A DNA stretch of 64,000 nucleotides from positions 1 through 64,000 of the forward strand of contig JADIMH010000006.1 of assembly GCA_017694885.1 (NCBI GenBank), given 5' to 3'. Made by a program: the position numbers and the translations under genes. The notes beneath the pieces were generated by a model, which made no database searches, was not told the DNA's origin, and saw nothing but the letters and a program-made list of their open reading frames with translations. Shown piece after piece: positions 62,107 through 64,000 of this stretch. This DNA is from Candidatus Cryptobacteroides faecipullorum (GTDB lineage Bacteria; Bacteroidota; Bacteroidia; Bacteroidales; UBA932). The first letter of the stretch is position 1, and every line of letters starts with the position of its first letter.

Positions 62107-63949
62107 TATTATAAGGTGGTGTGCCGTGTCTGTCCTGATCTTCACGGTTTCATGCACTTCGTCCAGACAGCTGGCCAGAATCAGCCGGACGGAAACGGAT
62201 GTGGATGTTTCCATACCTCCATTTGTGGAGGAAGAAGATGTAACGGAGATTCTAAAGGAAGAGGAAACACCGAAAAATGACGGAGGGCCTCTCATCATGA
62301 ATGCCGTAAAGGACCTTGAGACAGGTGAGATGGTGGCTACCGATGTGATCGGAGCATCGAAAGTCGTGGCAAGATTCCGCAATGTCGCGGAAAGGTCAGG
62401 AAAAGTGACTGTCGAATTCGACGTCTCCGTACCGTCATCTTTGGTGGCTTCTAAATGGCAGCTCAGGCTTTTTCCCGAAGTGAGCATGCCGGACGGCTCT
62501 TTCCGTCTTGATCCCATACTGGTGACAGGTTCGAAGTACAGGACGAGACAGATACGGGGATATGAACGCTACAGGGAATTCATTGCATCCATAATAAGGG
62601 ACAGTTCGGTTTTTGTCCAGCTGCGACCGCTTGAGATTTTCCTTGAGAGGAATTACCCTGATATCTATGCCATGAAGAATGATACGTCATTCGTTTCAGA
62701 TCCGCAGGCTGCGAACATATTCGGTGTGACACAGGAAGAAGTACTGAGCCACTATACCAGGCACGGACTGGCCCTGCGCAACAGACGGAAGGAGATCAGG
62801 TCGGAAATGATGCTCGAGAAGCTTACCGGAGGTTTGAAAGGCAGGATAAGGCTTGATACGGTGATAGTTTCGGGTACAGATATACATTACAGGTACGTCC
62901 AGATGATCGAATGCCGTCCCGGTGTGAAAAAGATTCCGGTAAAGCTCGCAGGAGGCCTGTATGAAGACGGAAGACTCATATATGAGATACCCGGAAAAAA
63001 CGGGATAGACTTTTATGTGAGTTCTCTTTCCTCCCTGGTCGATTCATCTCCGCATTACAGGTCGGTAATAGTAGAGAGGAACGTTTATGACTACACGAAT
63101 GCCATACTGGATTTCCGGCAGGGGTCGGCAGATCTGGACACCGCTTCAGGTCCCAATGCCGCAGAGCTCTCCAGAATCAGGAAAAACATGGAAGGCATGC
63201 TGGGAATGAGCGAATACGTAATGGATTCGGTTGTCGTATCCGCATCCTGTTCGATGGAAGGAAGCTACAGGTACAATGCATCTCTGGCCTTGCGAAGAGC
63301 GGAGACAGTCATCGGCCTTCTTGAAAAAGGCACAGACAAAGGCCATGAGGAAATCTTCCGGAAGGCTGCGGTGCCGGAAAACTGGGAAATGTTCCTCACT
63401 GTCATATCGCACGATCCGTCGGTATCACGGGAATCTCGCGACAGGATACTTGAGTTGCCGTACAGAGAGTGTCCTGACAGTTCCGAGACGGTTCTGCAGA
63501 GTCTGCCGGAATACAGGTATTTCAGAGAGAAAGTATATCCGAGGCTCAGAACGGTAAGGCTCGGTTTCCATATGCACAGGAAAGACATGGTAAAGGATAC
63601 CGTATATACGTCAGAGATAGATACGGCCTATATGGCCGGTGTCGAAGCCTTGAAGAACCTTGAATACCCGAAGGCCGTAGAGCTGCTTGGGAAATACAGA
63701 GACTACAATGCCGCCCTTGCATATCTTTCTGCCGGGTATGACAGCAAGGCTTTGGAAATCATATGTACTCTCGGCCATTATTCTGCCAGAGTGCTTTACC
63801 TGAAGGCAGTAGCCTTGTCGAGGTTGGGCAGGGACGGTGAAGCGGAAGCGGTTTATGGAAAGTGCGTGGAATTGGACCCGGCATTGCTGCATCGCGGCCG
63901 GTTGGATCCGGAAATTCAAAAATTCACATTTAAATATGATAAGTTATGA
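62096..63949 (+). CDS. OmpA-like/TPR lipoprotein of a fimbria-type operon
   Basis: 617 aa from the ATG at 62096; the open frame from 62045 lies inside the DUF3575 gene and lacks a signal. The lipobox is FTVSC (Cys20). The middle region is beta-rich. An OmpA-C-like motif (VSASCSMEGSYRYNASLALRRAE) lies at about residues 380-402. The C-terminal 90 residues are TPR-like (AVELLGKYRDYNAALAYL, GEAEAVYGKCVELDP). DUF3868-type proteins next to DUF3575 genes show a similar OmpA-like pattern, so I infer a cell-wall or outer-membrane anchor role for a surface fibre. It overlaps the next gene by 4 nt. Confidence 0.68.
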   Translation: MCSDIIRWCAVSVLIFTVSCTSSRQLARISRTETDVDVSIPPFVEEEDVTEILKEEETPKNDGGPLIMNAVKDLETGEMVATDVIGASKVVARFRNVAERSGKVTVEFDVSVPSSLVASKWQLRLFPEVSMPDGSFRLDPILVTGSKYRTRQIRGYERYREFIASIIRDSSVFVQLRPLEIFLERNYPDIYAMKNDTSFVSDPQAANIFGVTQEEVLSHYTRHGLALRNRRKEIRSEMMLEKLTGGLKGRIRLDTVIVSGTDIHYRYVQMIECRPGVKKIPVKLAGGLYEDGRLIYEIPGKNGIDFYVSSLSSLVDSSPHYRSVIVERNVYDYTNAILDFRQGSADLDTASGPNAAELSRIRKNMEGMLGMSEYVMDSVVVSASCSMEGSYRYNASLALRRAETVIGLLEKGTDKGHEEIFRKAAVPENWEMFLTVISHDPSVSRESRDRILELPYRECPDSSETVLQSLPEYRYFREKVYPRLRTVRLGFHMHRKDMVKDTVYTSEIDTAYMAGVEALKNLEYPKAVELLGKYRDYNAALAYLSAGYDSKALEIICTLGHYSARVLYLKAVALSRLGRDGEAEAVYGKCVELDPALLHRGRLDPEIQKFTFKYDKL

Positions 63950-64000
63950 TTTGTAAAAGAAAATTCTGTTTTTTTGCCGCAGGCCTGGCAGCGCTGCTGG
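63946..64000 (+). CDS. Start of a secreted or lipoprotein gene, cut by the window edge
   Basis: ATG at 63946, overlapping the upstream stop by 4 nt (ATGA). The 18 codons visible read MICKRKFCFFAAGLAALL, the beginning of a signal peptide. By position after DUF3575 and OmpA-like genes it could be a fimbrial anchor or subunit (FimB/Mfa2-like), but nothing diagnostic is visible. Confidence 0.6.
   Translation, partial: MICKRKFCFFAAGLAALL

Overview
The window looks like a chromosomal segment from a gut-type member of the order Bacteroidales. Evidence is the two SusC/SusD pairs, the BACON, DUF4302, DUF4296, DUF1573, DUF3575 and DUF4988-type proteins, the many lipoproteins with acidic residues after the lipobox cysteine, the lack of Shine-Dalgarno sequences, and promoters of the Bacteroidetes type (TTTG, 19 nt, TAnnTTTG). 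Family and genus cannot be fixed from the sequence alone. I saw no tRNA, rRNA, CRISPR array, insertion sequence or phage gene, and no gene-free stretch longer than 300 bases.

Layout. 0.2-5.7 kb: a surface S8 (subtilisin-like) protease, a DUF1573 protein, then on the minus strand formate-THF ligase and a PHP phosphatase. 5.8-17.4 kb: housekeeping genes, namely an HdeD-like membrane protein, dnaG, metG, murB and murA on the plus strand; efp, ispH and cmk on the minus strand; then an NtrC-type regulator and an O-methyltransferase. 17.7-32 kb: a surface locus with two related lipoproteins, SusC, SusD, a large lipoprotein, a second S8 protease and a small lipoprotein. 32-38.9 kb (minus strand): an SLC13 transporter, cysC, cysD, cysN, a sulfotransferase and a POTRA-less Omp85 protein, which together form a PAPS-making sulfonation cluster. 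39.2-40.1 kb: ftsY. 40.3-53.1 kb: a second SusC/SusD locus with a zinc metallohydrolase, DUF4302, BACON and leucine-rich-repeat lipoproteins, and a broken outer-membrane gene. 53.2-59.8 kb: pheT, a DUF4296 lipoprotein, an amidohydrolase, a radical SAM protein, dtd and deoC. 60-64 kb: an HExxH lipoprotein and the start of a DUF3575/OmpA-like operon that resembles the front of a fimbrial cluster.

How the genes work together. Both Sus-type loci carry predicted proteases (S8 or HExxH) and no recognisable glycoside hydrolase, so they are better read as protein or peptide capture systems than as polysaccharide loci. Each also carries a long G homopolymer early in its first gene. In the second locus a G9 tract puts the SusC gene out of frame, and G8 would restore it. 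In the first locus the G8 tract is in frame. This pattern suggests slipped-strand phase variation of surface uptake systems, although a sequencing error in the G9 tract cannot be excluded.

The sulfonation cluster makes activated sulfate (CysDN then CysC) next to a sulfotransferase, with no sulfate-reduction genes beside it. It matches in content the gut Bacteroides cluster, as I recall it, that sulfonates cholesterol and other steroids.

Other points of note: MurA has aspartate in place of the fosfomycin-target cysteine; the sigma-54-type regulator lacks a DNA-binding domain and has an altered GAFTGA loop; the DUF1573 gene appears frameshifted at its 3' end; and a rho-independent terminator lies inside the coding 3' end of the convergent PHP phosphatase gene.
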